DNA from: an uncultured Eubacteriales bacterium
Lineage (GTDB): Bacteria; Bacillota; Clostridia; Oscillospirales; Acutalibacteraceae
Direction: 5' to 3'
NCBI GenBank assembly: GCA_934541115.1
Contig: CAKTDF010000001.1
Coordinates: 181,612-245,611, forward strand
DNA: 64,000 nucleotides
Shown here: one piece after another, positions 1-8,428 of the stretch
Layout of the letters: each line of letters starts with the position of its first letter
How positions within the stretch are numbered: position 1 is the stretch's first letter
Made by a program: the position numbers and the translations under genes
The notes under the pieces: generated by a model
Told to the model about the DNA's origin: nothing
Seen by the model: only the letters and a program-made list of their open reading frames with translations
The model's database searches: none

Positions 1-783
1 GACCGTCGGCATATCAACCGCCGCATTCAAAAACTTGAAAGCGAGCTGAAAGAGCTTGAAAAACGCCGCGATCTTTTGCGAAAGCGGCGTAAAAAAGACG
101 GCGTTCAGACCGTTGCAATCGTTGGATATACCAATGCCGGAAAGTCAACCTTGATGAATGCGCTGACAAAGGCGGGCGTTCTTGCCGAGGACAAGCTTTT
201 TGCAACTCTTGACCCGACTTCCCGCGCACTGACTTTGCCGGACGGACGCAGGGTTATGCTTGTTGACACGGTAGGACTTATTCGCCGTTTGCCGCATAAG
301 CTTGTTGAAGCTTTCAAATCAACGCTTGAAGAGGCGGCGCAGGCGTCCGTTATTCTTAACGTTTGCGACGCGTCGGACGAGCACTGCGCCGAGCACCTTG
401 ACGTGACGAAAAAGCTGCTCGACGAGCTTGGCTGTGCCGGAACGCCGGTAATTTCTGTCATGAATAAGTGCGACCTTGTGGGCAATATTTATTCAATGCC
501 CACTTTTGGAAAAACCGTTCTCATTTCCGCTTTGAATGAACGCGGATTTGACGAGCTGCTTGCTGCCGTTCAAAGGGAGCTGCCGCAAACGCGGCGCACG
601 GCGTCACTGCTTATACCGTTCAAAAACGGTGCCTTTGCGGCGCGAATCCGTGAAGAGGGCGTTGTTGAAAAAGAAGAATATCGTCCGGACGGACTTTTTA
701 TGCGCGCAACGGTTGAAATGAGCCTGCTTGATGAATGCAAAGACTGGGTAATAGAGGAGCAGGGCGGCGATTTAAGCCGATGA
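1..783 (+). CDS. hflX: GTPase HflX, 3' part (5' end outside window)
   Basis: Ribosome-associated GTPase of the Obg-HflX group, which rescues or splits stalled ribosomes. The frame is open from base 1, so the N-terminal part lies outside the window. The first visible residues, DRRHINRRIQKLE, are the end of the family's glycine-rich linker and the start of the coiled coil that precedes the G domain. The GTPase motifs follow in order: G1 GYTNAGKST, the switch II motif DTVG, and NKCD (G4). After the G domain comes the short C-terminal domain. The stop overlaps the 3' end of the convergent minus-strand gene by 12 bases. The family is certain; the start and regulation cannot be seen. Confidence 0.95.
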   Translation, partial: DRRHINRRIQKLESELKELEKRRDLLRKRRKKDGVQTVAIVGYTNAGKSTLMNALTKAGVLAEDKLFATLDPTSRALTLPDGRRVMLVDTVGLIRRLPHKLVEAFKSTLEEAAQASVILNVCDASDEHCAEHLDVTKKLLDELGCAGTPVISVMNKCDLVGNIYSMPTFGKTVLISALNERGFDELLAAVQRELPQTRRTASLLIPFKNGAFAARIREEGVVEKEEYRPDGLFMRATVEMSLLDECKDWVIEEQGGDLSR

Positions 784-1284
784 GCTTTCTTCAGCCTTTT
801 CCTGCGGATAGTCAAACGTATGCATAAAGCCGGAAAGCTCAATGCTTGAAATGTCTCCGCCGATCACTACGCCGTCAAAAATGAGCATGTTAGCTCGAAT
901 AACGCCCTCGCTGTTTTCATAGCCCGGGTAGTTTTTGACGTTGTATGACCAGCATTTGACGCGGGCGCCTTTATATTTTTCAAGGTCAAGATTCTGCTGC
1001 TTTTGAATAACGTTGTATTGGTTATACACATCGTCAAACTCCTGCGGAATAATAACTTCTTTGACCTGCGCCGGTTCTTCGTCAACTTCCCAGCCGAACT
1101 GAGAGAGGAAAGAGAGTCTTTCTTCTGCGGTTTCTGCTTTATAGACGATGCCGTTCATTTTTGAAACGGGCGCAGAGCGGCTTTTATTCACGGCATAAAC
1201 ACCACCTATGGTTGCAAGAACGGCAACTGCGGCGATCAAGGCAATCGTTTTGAGCGTTGACGATTTTACAGAAACAAAAAACAT
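772..1284 (-). CDS. DUF4830-type membrane-anchored protein
   Basis: A 170-residue protein with a short cytoplasmic N-terminus, one hydrophobic segment at about residues 9-30 (an uncleaved anchor or signal peptide), and a soluble extracytoplasmic domain containing the phrase LSFLSQFGWEVDEEP. This resembles the DUF4830 family of Firmicutes, whose function is unknown. I chose the ATG at 1284 because a GGTGG ribosome binding site lies about 8 bases upstream; a GTG 12 bases earlier is possible but overlaps that site. It converges on hflX and is divergent from the glycosidase gene, so it is probably transcribed alone. The family assignment is from memory of the motif and is moderately sure. Confidence 0.7.
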   Translation of the reverse strand: MFFVSVKSSTLKTIALIAAVAVLATIGGVYAVNKSRSAPVSKMNGIVYKAETAEERLSFLSQFGWEVDEEPAQVKEVIIPQEFDDVYNQYNVIQKQQNLDLEKYKGARVKCWSYNVKNYPGYENSEGVIRANMLIFDGVVIGGDISSIELSGFMHTFDYPQEKAEESSSA

Positions 1285-1377
1285 ATCGTTGTCCACCTTT
1301 TCTTTACTTCACTAATTCATATGCTCTGTCAGTGTGAATAATGATTGGACGAACGGTAACTTTTGAGGAACTCAAAT

Positions 1378-3246
1378 ATGGAATATATACCCTTTAATTC
1401 CCGCAATCCGCTTCACAAAACGCCGTTCGGCGCAGTGAGAGCAGGAGAAAAAATAACATTCAAGCTTGTTTTGCCGCGTTCGCTTTCGTGCAGCGGTGTT
1501 GAACTCGTTATCCGCAGAGACAGTGAGGAAGAAAAGCGGTTTTCATTTTTCTGGCTTTCAATGCAGGGAGAAAATGAGGAATGGTGGTGCCTTGATTACA
1601 TTCAGCACGAAACAGGACTCTATTTCTATCACTTTGAGTATGACACTCCTTGGGGCAAAGTTGCGATTAGAAGAAACGAAGGTTCGCTCGGACTTCTCAG
1701 CGGAGGAAAAAACGATTTTCAGCTGACTGTTTTTGAAAAGGATTTTCAAACTCCGCAGTGGCTGCGCGGAGGACTGATATATCAGATTTTTCCCGACCGT
1801 TTTTATGCCTCGGGGAGTGAAAAGAAAAACGTGCCCTCAGATCGCGTTATCCGCTCTGACTGGGGAGGCGAGCCGTCATGGCGCCCCGATGAGCGCGGCA
1901 GAGTACTCAACAACGACTATTTCGGCGGCGACCTTGAGGGAATCCGCCAAAAGCTCGGCTATCTCAAAAGTCTTGGCGTGAGCTGTATATATCTTAACCC
2001 GATTTGTGAGGCGCAGAGCAACCATCGCTATGACACCTCCGACTATGAAAATGTTGACAGTCTTCTCGGCACGCAGAAAGACCTTGAAAGGCTTTGCGCA
2101 GACGCAGAAAAAAACGGGATATCCGTTATAATAGACGGTGTTTTCAGCCATACCGGAGATGACAGCCGCTATTTCAACAAAAAGGGCAGATATAACAGCC
2201 CGGGTGCATATCAGTCAAAGCAATCGCCGTTTTTTTCTTGGTATTCTTTTCGTACATGGCCTTATGACTACCGCTGTTGGTGGAATTTTGAGACCCTGCC
2301 GGAGGTCAATGAAGAAAACGAGAGCTTTATTTCTTTCATTACCGGCAAAAACGGCGTTGCGCGCCGCTATCTTAAAGCGGGAGTACGCGGCTGGCGGCTT
2401 GACGTTGCCGATGAGCTGCCCGATCAATTTCTTGATGAATTTCGCAAAGCGGTAAAAAGCGAAAAAGACGACGCGCTTATTCTCGGCGAAGTCTGGGAGG
2501 ACGCTTCAAACAAGTGCAGCTACGGCGAGCGCCGCCGTTATTTGCAGGGCGCACAGCTTGACTCGGTTATGAACTATCCTTTTTCCGAGGCTGTTCTCGG
2601 CTTTGTGCGCAGCGGTATTGTTGAAGGCTTTTCCGAAAAGATTATGACGGTGCTTGAAAATTATCCGAAATGTGTTGTTGATGTGCTCATGAATCATATC
2701 GGCACCCATGACACCATGCGCGCCATTACCGCGCTTGCAGGCGAAAGCTGCGAGGGGCGTGACCGTCAGTGGCAGAGCACGCATTTTCTTTCGCCCTTGC
2801 AGTATGAACGCGGAGTTAAGCTTTTAAAGCTTGCTGCGGTTATTCAGTATACTCTGCCCGGAGTGCCGTCGCTTTACTACGGCGACGAGGCGGGAATGGA
2901 GGGGTATAAAGACCCGTTCAATCGCGTTTGCTACCCTTGGGGAGACGAAAACGCAGAGCTGCTTGGATTTTATAAAATGCTCGGCAGCGTGAGAAAAGGC
3001 TGTGACTGTTTTAAAGACGGTACGTTCTATACCGTTTCTGAAATGCTTTCCTGCCTTGCTTTTGTCAGGGAGGGAAAGGACGACAGTGTAATGGTCATTG
3101 TCAACCGTAACGAGCACGAGATCAATTATCGCCTGCCCGAGGAGTGGAAAGACTCATATGCTCTCATCGGTAACGCACCCGATGACGGAAATGTGTATCT
3201 CGCTGCACTTTCGGCAGTGATTTTGAGAAAGGAAAAATCAAAATGA
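1378..3246 (+). CDS. GH13 alpha-glycosidase (neopullulanase/cyclomaltodextrinase-like)
   Basis: A 622-residue enzyme that hydrolyses alpha-glucans or maltodextrins. Residues about 1-120 form a beta-rich N-terminal domain like CBM34, typical of neopullulanase and cyclomaltodextrinase. The GH13 barrel follows, starting with GLIYQIFPDRF. The catalytic residues are visible: nucleophile Asp342 in GWRLDVADE, acid/base Glu371 in LGEVWED, and the transition-state Asp445 in GTHDT. A C-terminal beta-domain ends the protein. The ATG at 1378 has an AGGA site at a good distance; a TTG five codons earlier is less likely. There is no signal peptide, so it acts in the cytoplasm. Its stop overlaps the start of prmA by four bases. 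Exact substrate specificity cannot be read from the sequence. Confidence 0.88.
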   Translation: MEYIPFNSRNPLHKTPFGAVRAGEKITFKLVLPRSLSCSGVELVIRRDSEEEKRFSFFWLSMQGENEEWWCLDYIQHETGLYFYHFEYDTPWGKVAIRRNEGSLGLLSGGKNDFQLTVFEKDFQTPQWLRGGLIYQIFPDRFYASGSEKKNVPSDRVIRSDWGGEPSWRPDERGRVLNNDYFGGDLEGIRQKLGYLKSLGVSCIYLNPICEAQSNHRYDTSDYENVDSLLGTQKDLERLCADAEKNGISVIIDGVFSHTGDDSRYFNKKGRYNSPGAYQSKQSPFFSWYSFRTWPYDYRCWWNFETLPEVNEENESFISFITGKNGVARRYLKAGVRGWRLDVADELPDQFLDEFRKAVKSEKDDALILGEVWEDASNKCSYGERRRYLQGAQLDSVMNYPFSEAVLGFVRSGIVEGFSEKIMTVLENYPKCVVDVLMNHIGTHDTMRAITALAGESCEGRDRQWQSTHFLSPLQYERGVKLLKLAAVIQYTLPGVPSLYYGDEAGMEGYKDPFNRVCYPWGDENAELLGFYKMLGSVRKGCDCFKDGTFYTVSEMLSCLAFVREGKDDSVMVIVNRNEHEINYRLPEEWKDSYALIGNAPDDGNVYLAALSAVILRKEKSK

Positions 3247-4163
3247 ATGAGTGGACTGAAGTAAAAATCGGCGTAAAGGCTGACGACGTTGAAAAGGCGG
3301 GAGACATTGCAACAATGGTCGTGCCCTACGGAATATATATTGAAGATTATCGCGATTTGGAAGAACAGGCATGGGAGATTGCGCACATTGACCTCATTGA
3401 TGAGGAACTGCTCAAAAAGGACAGGAGTCGCGCATTTGTTCATGTCTATATCTCGCCGGAAGAAAATCCGCTTGAGGCTGTTGCCTTTCTTCGCGAACGT
3501 CTTTCGGCTGAGGGCATTGAAAATGAGATTGAAACGAATGAATGCAGAAAAGAAGAATGGGAAAATAACTGGAAACAGTATTTTCACGCTATGCCGGTTG
3601 GCAAAAAGTTGCTCATTCGTCCGCTTTGGGAAGAAGCCGTGCCGCAGGGCAGGGCAGTGCTGAGTATTGAGCCGGGGCTTGCTTTCGGCTCGGGTACACA
3701 TGAGACCACCCGTCTTTGTCTTGAAGCTCTTGAAAACTATATTACAGAGGAAACAACCGTTCTTGATGTCGGCTGCGGCAGCGGTATCCTTTCGATCGCG
3801 TCGCTCCTTCTCGGCGCAAAAAAAGCCGTAGGCGTAGACATTGACGCTCTTGCGGTGAAGACCGCAAAGGAAAACGGCGAGGTCAACGGTTTCACCGAGC
3901 CCGAGTACACTGTTCTTGAGGGTAATCTCACAGAAAAAGTCAGCGGAAAATTTGACGTCGTTGTTGCCAATATTGTTGCAGATGTAATTATAATGTTCTG
4001 CAAAGACGTTGCCGCGTATATGAAAGAGGGCGGCTTGTTCATCACCAGCGGCATAATTGACACCAAGGAGCAGCAGGTCGTTGACGCGTTTAACAGGTAT
4101 GGCTTTAAAATTAAAGCGCGGCACAGCGAAAAAGGCTGGGTTTGCTTTGAGTGCACAAGATAA
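3243..4163 (+). CDS. prmA: Ribosomal protein L11 methyltransferase
   Basis: A 306-residue SAM-dependent enzyme that trimethylates ribosomal protein L11. The N-terminal half is the L11-binding alpha/beta domain. The C-terminal half is a Rossmann methyltransferase with motif I VLDVGCGSGILS, the acidic SAM-binding stretch GVDIDALAVK, and VANIVADVI, the equivalent of the substrate-facing Asn motif. The length is normal. The start codon overlaps the stop of the upstream glycosidase (ATGA), so the two are translationally coupled, although their functions are unrelated. The small Cys-rich gene follows 71 bases downstream. Confidence 0.95.
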   Translation: MNEWTEVKIGVKADDVEKAGDIATMVVPYGIYIEDYRDLEEQAWEIAHIDLIDEELLKKDRSRAFVHVYISPEENPLEAVAFLRERLSAEGIENEIETNECRKEEWENNWKQYFHAMPVGKKLLIRPLWEEAVPQGRAVLSIEPGLAFGSGTHETTRLCLEALENYITEETTVLDVGCGSGILSIASLLLGAKKAVGVDIDALAVKTAKENGEVNGFTEPEYTVLEGNLTEKVSGKFDVVVANIVADVIIMFCKDVAAYMKEGGLFITSGIIDTKEQQVVDAFNRYGFKIKARHSEKGWVCFECTR

Positions 4164-4234
4164 GCAAAATGTGGCAAATCAAATGCGGTTCAGATTAAAA
4201 GGCGGCAACAGCTTTGTTCTTTGGAGGCAAAGTA

Positions 4235-4381
4235 ATGATAAAAAGTGAGAACTGCCCGTGCAAAAAGAAAAACTGCATTCGTCACGGAAAATGTGATGAA
4301 TGCAGAAAACACCATGCCGACTCTAAGAGACCGGTCTATTGTGAAAAAGAAAAGGGCGGCGGCAAGCCGTTGAATAAATAG
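4235..4381 (+). CDS. Cys-rich 48-residue microprotein, putative zinc-binding
   Basis: A short open frame of 48 codons, MIKSENCPCKKKNCIRHGKC and on, preceded by a strong GGAGG site at 4223-4227 with seven bases to the ATG. It contains six cysteines and two adjacent histidines (CPC, NC, GKC, DEC, KHH, VYC), a pattern compatible with one or two zinc sites. The C-terminus is Lys/Gly rich. It sits directly after prmA and before the tRNA-Leu terminator, so it is probably the last gene of the prmA transcript. I recall similar tiny Cys-rich proteins of unknown function in Clostridia but cannot name a family. Being real rests on the ribosome binding site and the non-random Cys spacing. Confidence 0.65.
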   Translation: MIKSENCPCKKKNCIRHGKCDECRKHHADSKRPVYCEKEKGGGKPLNK

Positions 4382-4427
4382 CTTTGACTTTGTTGCTGTT
4401 ATTTTAATGTTTTAACAATAAAATCAT

Positions 4428-4470
4428 CTAAAAAACAAAAACCGACAAGCATTCAAAAATACTTGTCGAT
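4428..4470 (-). terminator. Intrinsic terminator of tRNA-Leu
   Basis: The hairpin arms CGACAAG at 4443-4449 and CTTGTCG at 4462-4468 are followed, on the minus strand, by a T-rich tract. It lies immediately after the 3' end of the tRNA. Confidence 0.85.
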
Positions 4471-4473
4471 TCA

Positions 4474-4557
4474 TGGTGCGGGTAACAGGGGTCGAACCTG
4501 CACGCCAAAGGCACAAGATCCTAAATCTTGCGTGTCTGCCAATTCCACCATACCCGC
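4474..4557 (-). tRNA. tRNA-Leu (anticodon UAG)
   Basis: 84 bases including an encoded CCA. Acceptor stem GCGGGTA pairs with TACCCGC. The D-arm region has TGGCAGAC, the anticodon stem CAAGA/TCTTG closes the loop TTTAGGA with anticodon TAG, a long variable arm is present as expected for leucine, and the T-arm reads GGTTCGACCC. Flanked by a consensus promoter and an intrinsic terminator, so it is a single-gene transcript. Confidence 0.97.
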
Positions 4558-4570
4558 ATGCGTGAATTTG

Positions 4571-4599
4571 ATTATACAATCAACTTGAAAAATTGTCAA
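4571..4599 (-). promoter_or_regulatory. Consensus sigma-A promoter for tRNA-Leu
   Basis: On the minus strand, a perfect -35 TTGACA (4594-4599) and a perfect -10 TATAAT (4571-4576) are separated by exactly 17 bases. The predicted start lies about seven bases upstream of the mature tRNA 5' end. Confidence 0.9.
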
Positions 4600-4643
4600 C
4601 ATTTTTTCATTTATACCGCCATAAGTATTTATGGGTGAGTATT

Positions 4644-5378
4644 ATGAAAAAAATGTTATACCGCACAGTGAGCGCAAAGGCGCTTGTTTTCTCGTTTTTT
4701 GCTTTGATTGCCGTATGTGCACTCGTTTTCGGCGGCGGAGCAATTGCTCAAAAAACCTCTGCCGGGGCGCAAGGAACAAAATTGCCGGTTATCATTATTG
4801 ACGCAGGGCACGGCGGGGAGGACGGCGGAGCTTCGTCGTCCCGAGGAATACTCGAAAAGGACATCAATCTTTCAATTTCAATGAAAGTAAAAAGCCTGCT
4901 TGAATTGTTGGGCTTTCAGACGGTTACTGTCCGTGATGACGACAGTCTCATTTATGATTCGTCCTGCAAAACGATGCGTGAAAAAAAGGTTTCGGATATC
5001 CATAAAAGGCTTGATATTATGAACTCATATCCCGGCTGTATTTTTCTGAGTATCCACCAAAACCATTTCAGTCAAAGCAAGTATACCGGTGCGCAGGTTT
5101 TTTATTCAAAAAACACTCCCGAAAGCGCCTTGCTTGCCGAATGCATTCAGAATTCATTCGCACAGAATTTGCAAAAAGAAAATACACGGAAAATCAAGCC
5201 CTCCGGAACCGAGATATATTTGCTTTATCATGCCAAGGAAACTGCCGTTATGGTGGAATGCGGTTTTCTTTCAAATTCCGGAGAGGCTGAACTTTTGAAT
5301 GACAACGATTATCAGACCAAAACTGCGCTCACAATAGTTTCAGGTCTGACACAGTACCTGGGTCAAGCCGGCGTATAA
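4644..5378 (+). CDS. cwlD: N-acetylmuramoyl-L-alanine amidase, CwlD type
   Basis: A 244-residue cell-wall amidase (Amidase_3 fold). In spore formers CwlD acts with PdaA to make muramic lactam in the spore cortex. An N-terminal hydrophobic segment (about residues 12-33) exports or anchors it. The zinc ligands and catalytic residues appear in the usual order: DAGHGGEDGG, SIHQNHF, and the Glu in MVECGFLSN. The length matches CwlD rather than the larger LytC-like amidases. The ATG at 4644 is chosen over a TTG upstream because it gives a clean signal sequence and has a GGTGAG site. It lies just before radA, separated by 34 bases, so co-transcription is likely. The cortex role is inferred from family and size. 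Confidence 0.85.
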   Translation: MKKMLYRTVSAKALVFSFFALIAVCALVFGGGAIAQKTSAGAQGTKLPVIIIDAGHGGEDGGASSSRGILEKDINLSISMKVKSLLELLGFQTVTVRDDDSLIYDSSCKTMREKKVSDIHKRLDIMNSYPGCIFLSIHQNHFSQSKYTGAQVFYSKNTPESALLAECIQNSFAQNLQKENTRKIKPSGTEIYLLYHAKETAVMVECGFLSNSGEAELLNDNDYQTKTALTIVSGLTQYLGQAGV

Positions 5379-5412
5379 GCTCCGGTAAGTACCGAAAAAA
5401 GGAAGTGAAAAA

Positions 5413-6786
5413 ATGGCTCCAAAATCAAAAACAGTCTATGTCTGTTCCTCCTGCGGATATGAGACTCCGAAATGGCTCGGAAAATGTCCCGAGTGCGGCG
5501 AATGGGCAACTCTTCAGGAAGAAGTGAGAGTTCAGCAAAGTGCGGCGGCAAAAGCCGCAAGCCCGAGAGCAACGAGTATACGCTCGTATAAGCTCGGAGA
5601 AATTAAGCCCGACGGTGAGCTTCGCTATAAAACAGGAATGGGGGAGCTTGACCGCGTGCTCGGCGGCGGAATTGTAAAGGGCTCGCTGGTTCTTTTGAGC
5701 GGCGATCCGGGAATAGGCAAATCAACGATATTGCTGCAAATTTGTGAACAGCTCGGGAAAAAGCTTGAAATCATGTATGTTTCCGGTGAGGAATCATACA
5801 ATCAGATAAAACTGAGGGCAGACAGACTCGGTGTGGACTCCGAAAACCTGCGCATTCTTTGCGAGACCGACGTGCAGGCAATCGGTGAGCATATAGAGAG
5901 CGTCAGACCGGGACTTGTTATTGTTGACTCAATTCAAACTATGAATCATACGGAGGTTTCTTCGTCCCCCGGCAGCGTTACACAGGTCAGAGAGTGTGCA
6001 AATCTTTTGATGCGTATTGCAAAAAGCCTTTCCGTTCCCGTTATCATTGTCGGTCATGTCAACAAAGACGGCAACATTGCCGGTCCGAAAGTTCTTGAAC
6101 ATGTTGTTGACGCCGTGCTTTATTTTGAGGGTGAGCGGAATCTTTCTTTCAGAATACTGCGCGCGGTTAAAAACCGCTACGGCTCAACTAATGAAATAGG
6201 CGTTTTTGAAATGACTGACAGAGGGCTTAATGAGGTCAGAAATCCGTCTGAAATGCTCATCTCAGGCAGACCTAAGAACACCCCGGGCAGCTGCGTTGCC
6301 TGCGTAATGGAGGGAACAAGACCGCTGCTTGCCGAAATTCAGGGGCTTGTTACGCCGACAAGCTACGGCAATCCACGAAGAATGTCAAACGGATTTGACT
6401 ATAACCGTATGGCTATGCTTATAGCCGTGCTTGAAAAACGCGGCGGTTATTTTCTCAGCAACATGGACACATATATAAATGTTGTGGGCGGAATGAAGCT
6501 GGACGAGCCTGCGCTTGATCTGACCATTGCAATGGCTCTGGTTTCTTCTCTCAAGGACTACGCTATCCGTGATGATGTACTCGCTTTCGGCGAGATCGGG
6601 CTTGCTGGGGAAATACGCGCAATATCACACTGTGAACAGCGTGTGCGCGAGGCGGCGCGGCTTGGCTTCAATCGTTGCATTGTTCCAAAGCACAACATGA
6701 AATCAATTCCAAAGGAGTTGACTGAAAAGATTGAAGTAATAGGCGTACGTACGATTCGGCAGGCTTTTGAGGCGCTGATAACATGA
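5413..6786 (+). CDS. radA: DNA repair protein RadA (Sms)
   Basis: A 457-residue RecA-like branch-migration ATPase used in recombination. It starts with a four-Cys zinc finger (CSSCGYETPKWLGKCPECG). The ATPase core follows with Walker A GDPGIGKST and the RadA-specific KNRYG motif. The C-terminal part is a Lon-protease-like domain carrying FGEIGLAGEIRA. The start is preceded by GGAAGTG. The stop overlaps the next gene's ATG (ATGA). Length and all motifs are normal for the family. Confidence 0.97.
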   Translation: MAPKSKTVYVCSSCGYETPKWLGKCPECGEWATLQEEVRVQQSAAAKAASPRATSIRSYKLGEIKPDGELRYKTGMGELDRVLGGGIVKGSLVLLSGDPGIGKSTILLQICEQLGKKLEIMYVSGEESYNQIKLRADRLGVDSENLRILCETDVQAIGEHIESVRPGLVIVDSIQTMNHTEVSSSPGSVTQVRECANLLMRIAKSLSVPVIIVGHVNKDGNIAGPKVLEHVVDAVLYFEGERNLSFRILRAVKNRYGSTNEIGVFEMTDRGLNEVRNPSEMLISGRPKNTPGSCVACVMEGTRPLLAEIQGLVTPTSYGNPRRMSNGFDYNRMAMLIAVLEKRGGYFLSNMDTYINVVGGMKLDEPALDLTIAMALVSSLKDYAIRDDVLAFGEIGLAGEIRAISHCEQRVREAARLGFNRCIVPKHNMKSIPKELTEKIEVIGVRTIRQAFEALIT

Positions 6787-7520
6787 GCATTATAGAAAAA
6801 GCAAATCTGCCGCGGAGAAAGGTTTCCGCGGCAGTTATAGGAAAATGCGGGAAAGTGCTTGAAAGCTTCATTTCCTCGTTCGGAATAGAACTGCTTTTTG
6901 CCGAGGAAAACACAAAGATTGATCCTGCGATCGGGAATCACGCCGATGTGAATGTTTTGTATCTCGGCGGCGGCACGGTTGTTCTTGATGAATCGCAGCA
7001 CTCTCTTGCCGAAAGGCTCAGACTGCGCGGTTTTAAAACGGTGTTTGCTTCGGACCCCGTATGCGGTTTGTATCCGGGCGACTGCCGCCTGAACTTTGCT
7101 TTGATTGCCCAACGTGCTTTCGGAAAGTTCGCTGTTGCCGATAAGAGTGTGCAAATGCTTGAAAACGTCAAAAAAATCAACGTCCGTCAGGGTTATGCAA
7201 AATGTTCCGTCTGCGTTGTGAATGAGAATGCGATAATAACCGACGATGTGTCAATTTACAAAGCGGCTCGGCATGAAAACATGCATGTTCTCCTTTGTCA
7301 AAAGGGGAGCGTTATGCTCTCCGGACATGATTATGGTTTCATTGGCGGCGCGTGTGCGCTGACAGAAGAAAGGCATCTGCTCTTCTTTGGCGATATAACG
7401 CGGCATGAAAACTTTTGTCAAATATCCGACTTTTTGAGAGAGGAAGACTGCCGCTTCTCATTTTTGAAAGATTATCCGCTGGCGGATATAGGCGGCATTG
7501 TTGCTGTTGAAGAAACATAA
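6783..7520 (+). CDS. Conserved hypothetical protein coupled to radA (possible GME-fold, DUF6873-like)
   Basis: A 245-residue soluble protein with no signal or membrane segment. Visible conserved-looking pieces are GNHADVNVLYLGGGTVVLDES near residue 55, YPGDCRLNFALI near residue 98, and GFIGGACALTEERHLLFFGD near residue 180. Such Gly-rich turns separated by strand-helix units suggest the repeated alpha/beta units of the guanidino-group-modifying (GME) fold, and I tentatively place it with DUF6873. It overlaps the radA stop by four bases, so it is translationally coupled to a recombination gene. No catalytic function is claimed. It is the last gene before the tRNA-Pro unit. Confidence 0.6.
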   Translation: MSIIEKANLPRRKVSAAVIGKCGKVLESFISSFGIELLFAEENTKIDPAIGNHADVNVLYLGGGTVVLDESQHSLAERLRLRGFKTVFASDPVCGLYPGDCRLNFALIAQRAFGKFAVADKSVQMLENVKKINVRQGYAKCSVCVVNENAIITDDVSIYKAARHENMHVLLCQKGSVMLSGHDYGFIGGACALTEERHLLFFGDITRHENFCQISDFLREEDCRFSFLKDYPLADIGGIVAVEET

Positions 7521-7581
7521 ATTGCGAACAATTCGGCATGACTCAAAATGCGAAAAAAATGCAAAAAACTTTAAAAAAGAC

Positions 7582-7610
7582 TTGATTTTTTTTGAAATGT
7601 CTTGTATAAT
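7582..7610 (+). promoter_or_regulatory. Promoter of tRNA-Pro
   Basis: -35 TTGATT at 7582 and -10 TATAAT at 7605, with a 17-base spacer. The start site would be about seven bases before the tRNA 5' end. Confidence 0.85.
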
Positions 7611-7623
7611 AACTCTCGCACTT

Positions 7624-7700
7624 CGGGGTGTGGCGAAGTTTGGTATCGCGCTTGGTTCGGGACCAAGAGGCCATGGGTTCAAGTCCCGTCACTCCGACCA
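7624..7700 (+). tRNA. tRNA-Pro (anticodon CGG)
   Basis: 77 bases with encoded CCA. Acceptor CGGGGTG pairs with CACTCCG with one G-T wobble. The anticodon stem CTTGG/CCAAG encloses TTCGGGA, giving anticodon CGG, and the T-arm is GGGTTCAAGTCCC. A terminator follows directly. Confidence 0.97.
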
Positions 7701-7734
7701 AAAAAGCAGGTTTTTTTAACCTGCTTTTATTTTA
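7701..7734 (+). terminator. Intrinsic terminator of tRNA-Pro
   Basis: Arms AAAAGCAGG (7702-7710) and CCTGCTTTT (7720-7728) form a hairpin followed by ATTTTAT. The ~165 bases after it, up to 7901, hold no gene or clear signal; the sequence is AT-rich. Confidence 0.85.
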
Positions 7735-7901
7735 TGTCCAAATGCCTTCAAATGCCCTATTTGCAAGGCTTTCAGCGGTTTATTAAGTTTTGTTGAGCAA
7801 AGCAAATGCCTTGCGTTGAACAGATTTTACACGCTTTTTTACCTTGCAGCAATTAATTCAAACACAAAAGCGTTTATGACCTATAACAAAATCATAGTGT
7901 A

Positions 7902-7930
7902 TAGACATTTTTTGACACTTATGATATAAT
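7902..7930 (+). promoter_or_regulatory. Promoter of the NUDIX gene
   Basis: -35 TAGACA (7902-7907) and -10 TATAAT (7925-7930) are 17 bases apart, upstream of the start codon at 7968. Confidence 0.75.
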
Positions 7931-7967
7931 CAGAAATATTACTAAATTAATAATTCAGGGTATTATT

Positions 7968-8423
7968 ATGAGCAAATACGAAAAAATCGAATTTACCAAT
8001 ATGTGTATGATTTATGACAACAACGGTAATGTTGTGGTTCAAGATAAAATCAACAAATCTTGGGGCGGCATTACTTTTCCCGGCGGTCATATTGAAAAAC
8101 AAGAATCTTTTGTTGATTCTGTCATCAGAGAAGTTAAAGAAGAAACGGGGCTTATCATTAAAAACCCTAAATTATGCGGCATTAAATGGTGGGAAGTAAA
8201 AAGCAACAAACGATATGTGGTTTTACTTTTTAAAACCGATGAATATTCCGGAACCTTAAAATCGTCCGACGAAGGAAAGGTGTTTTGGACAAAACTCGAA
8301 ACATTAAAAACTATGAATCTTGCCGAAAGTTTTGATAAAATGATTGATGTGTTTTGCGATGATAATGTTCAAGAATACATACAACTGAAAGAAAACGACA
8401 AATGGATTGATTTATTTAAATAA
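7968..8423 (+). CDS. NUDIX hydrolase (8-oxo-dGTP diphosphatase-like)
   Basis: A 151-residue pyrophosphohydrolase with an intact NUDIX box: GGHIEKQE, seven residues, then REVKEETGL. This fits G-x5-E-x7-REUxEExGU. Likely substrates are damaged nucleoside triphosphates or nucleotide sugars, but this cannot be decided. The gene is clearly richer in A and T, especially at third codon positions, than its neighbours. It lies alone between a tRNA gene and phage remnants, which suggests recent transfer. It has its own promoter. Its original terminator (8867..8912) has been separated from the stop codon by a 437-bp repeat element. Confidence 0.9.
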   Translation: MSKYEKIEFTNMCMIYDNNGNVVVQDKINKSWGGITFPGGHIEKQESFVDSVIREVKEETGLIIKNPKLCGIKWWEVKSNKRYVVLLFKTDEYSGTLKSSDEGKVFWTKLETLKTMNLAESFDKMIDVFCDDNVQEYIQLKENDKWIDLFK

Positions 8424-8428
8424 AGTTA

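Noticed and set aside
3126..4124. A 332-codon open frame antisense to prmA
   Set aside because: It lies opposite a clear prmA gene, has no ribosome binding site and no recognisable domain; long antisense frames are common opposite such codon use.
7912..7930. A perfect TTGACA at 7912 as -35 box of the NUDIX gene
   Set aside because: It is only seven bases from the TATAAT; the TAGACA at 7902 has the correct 17-base spacing.
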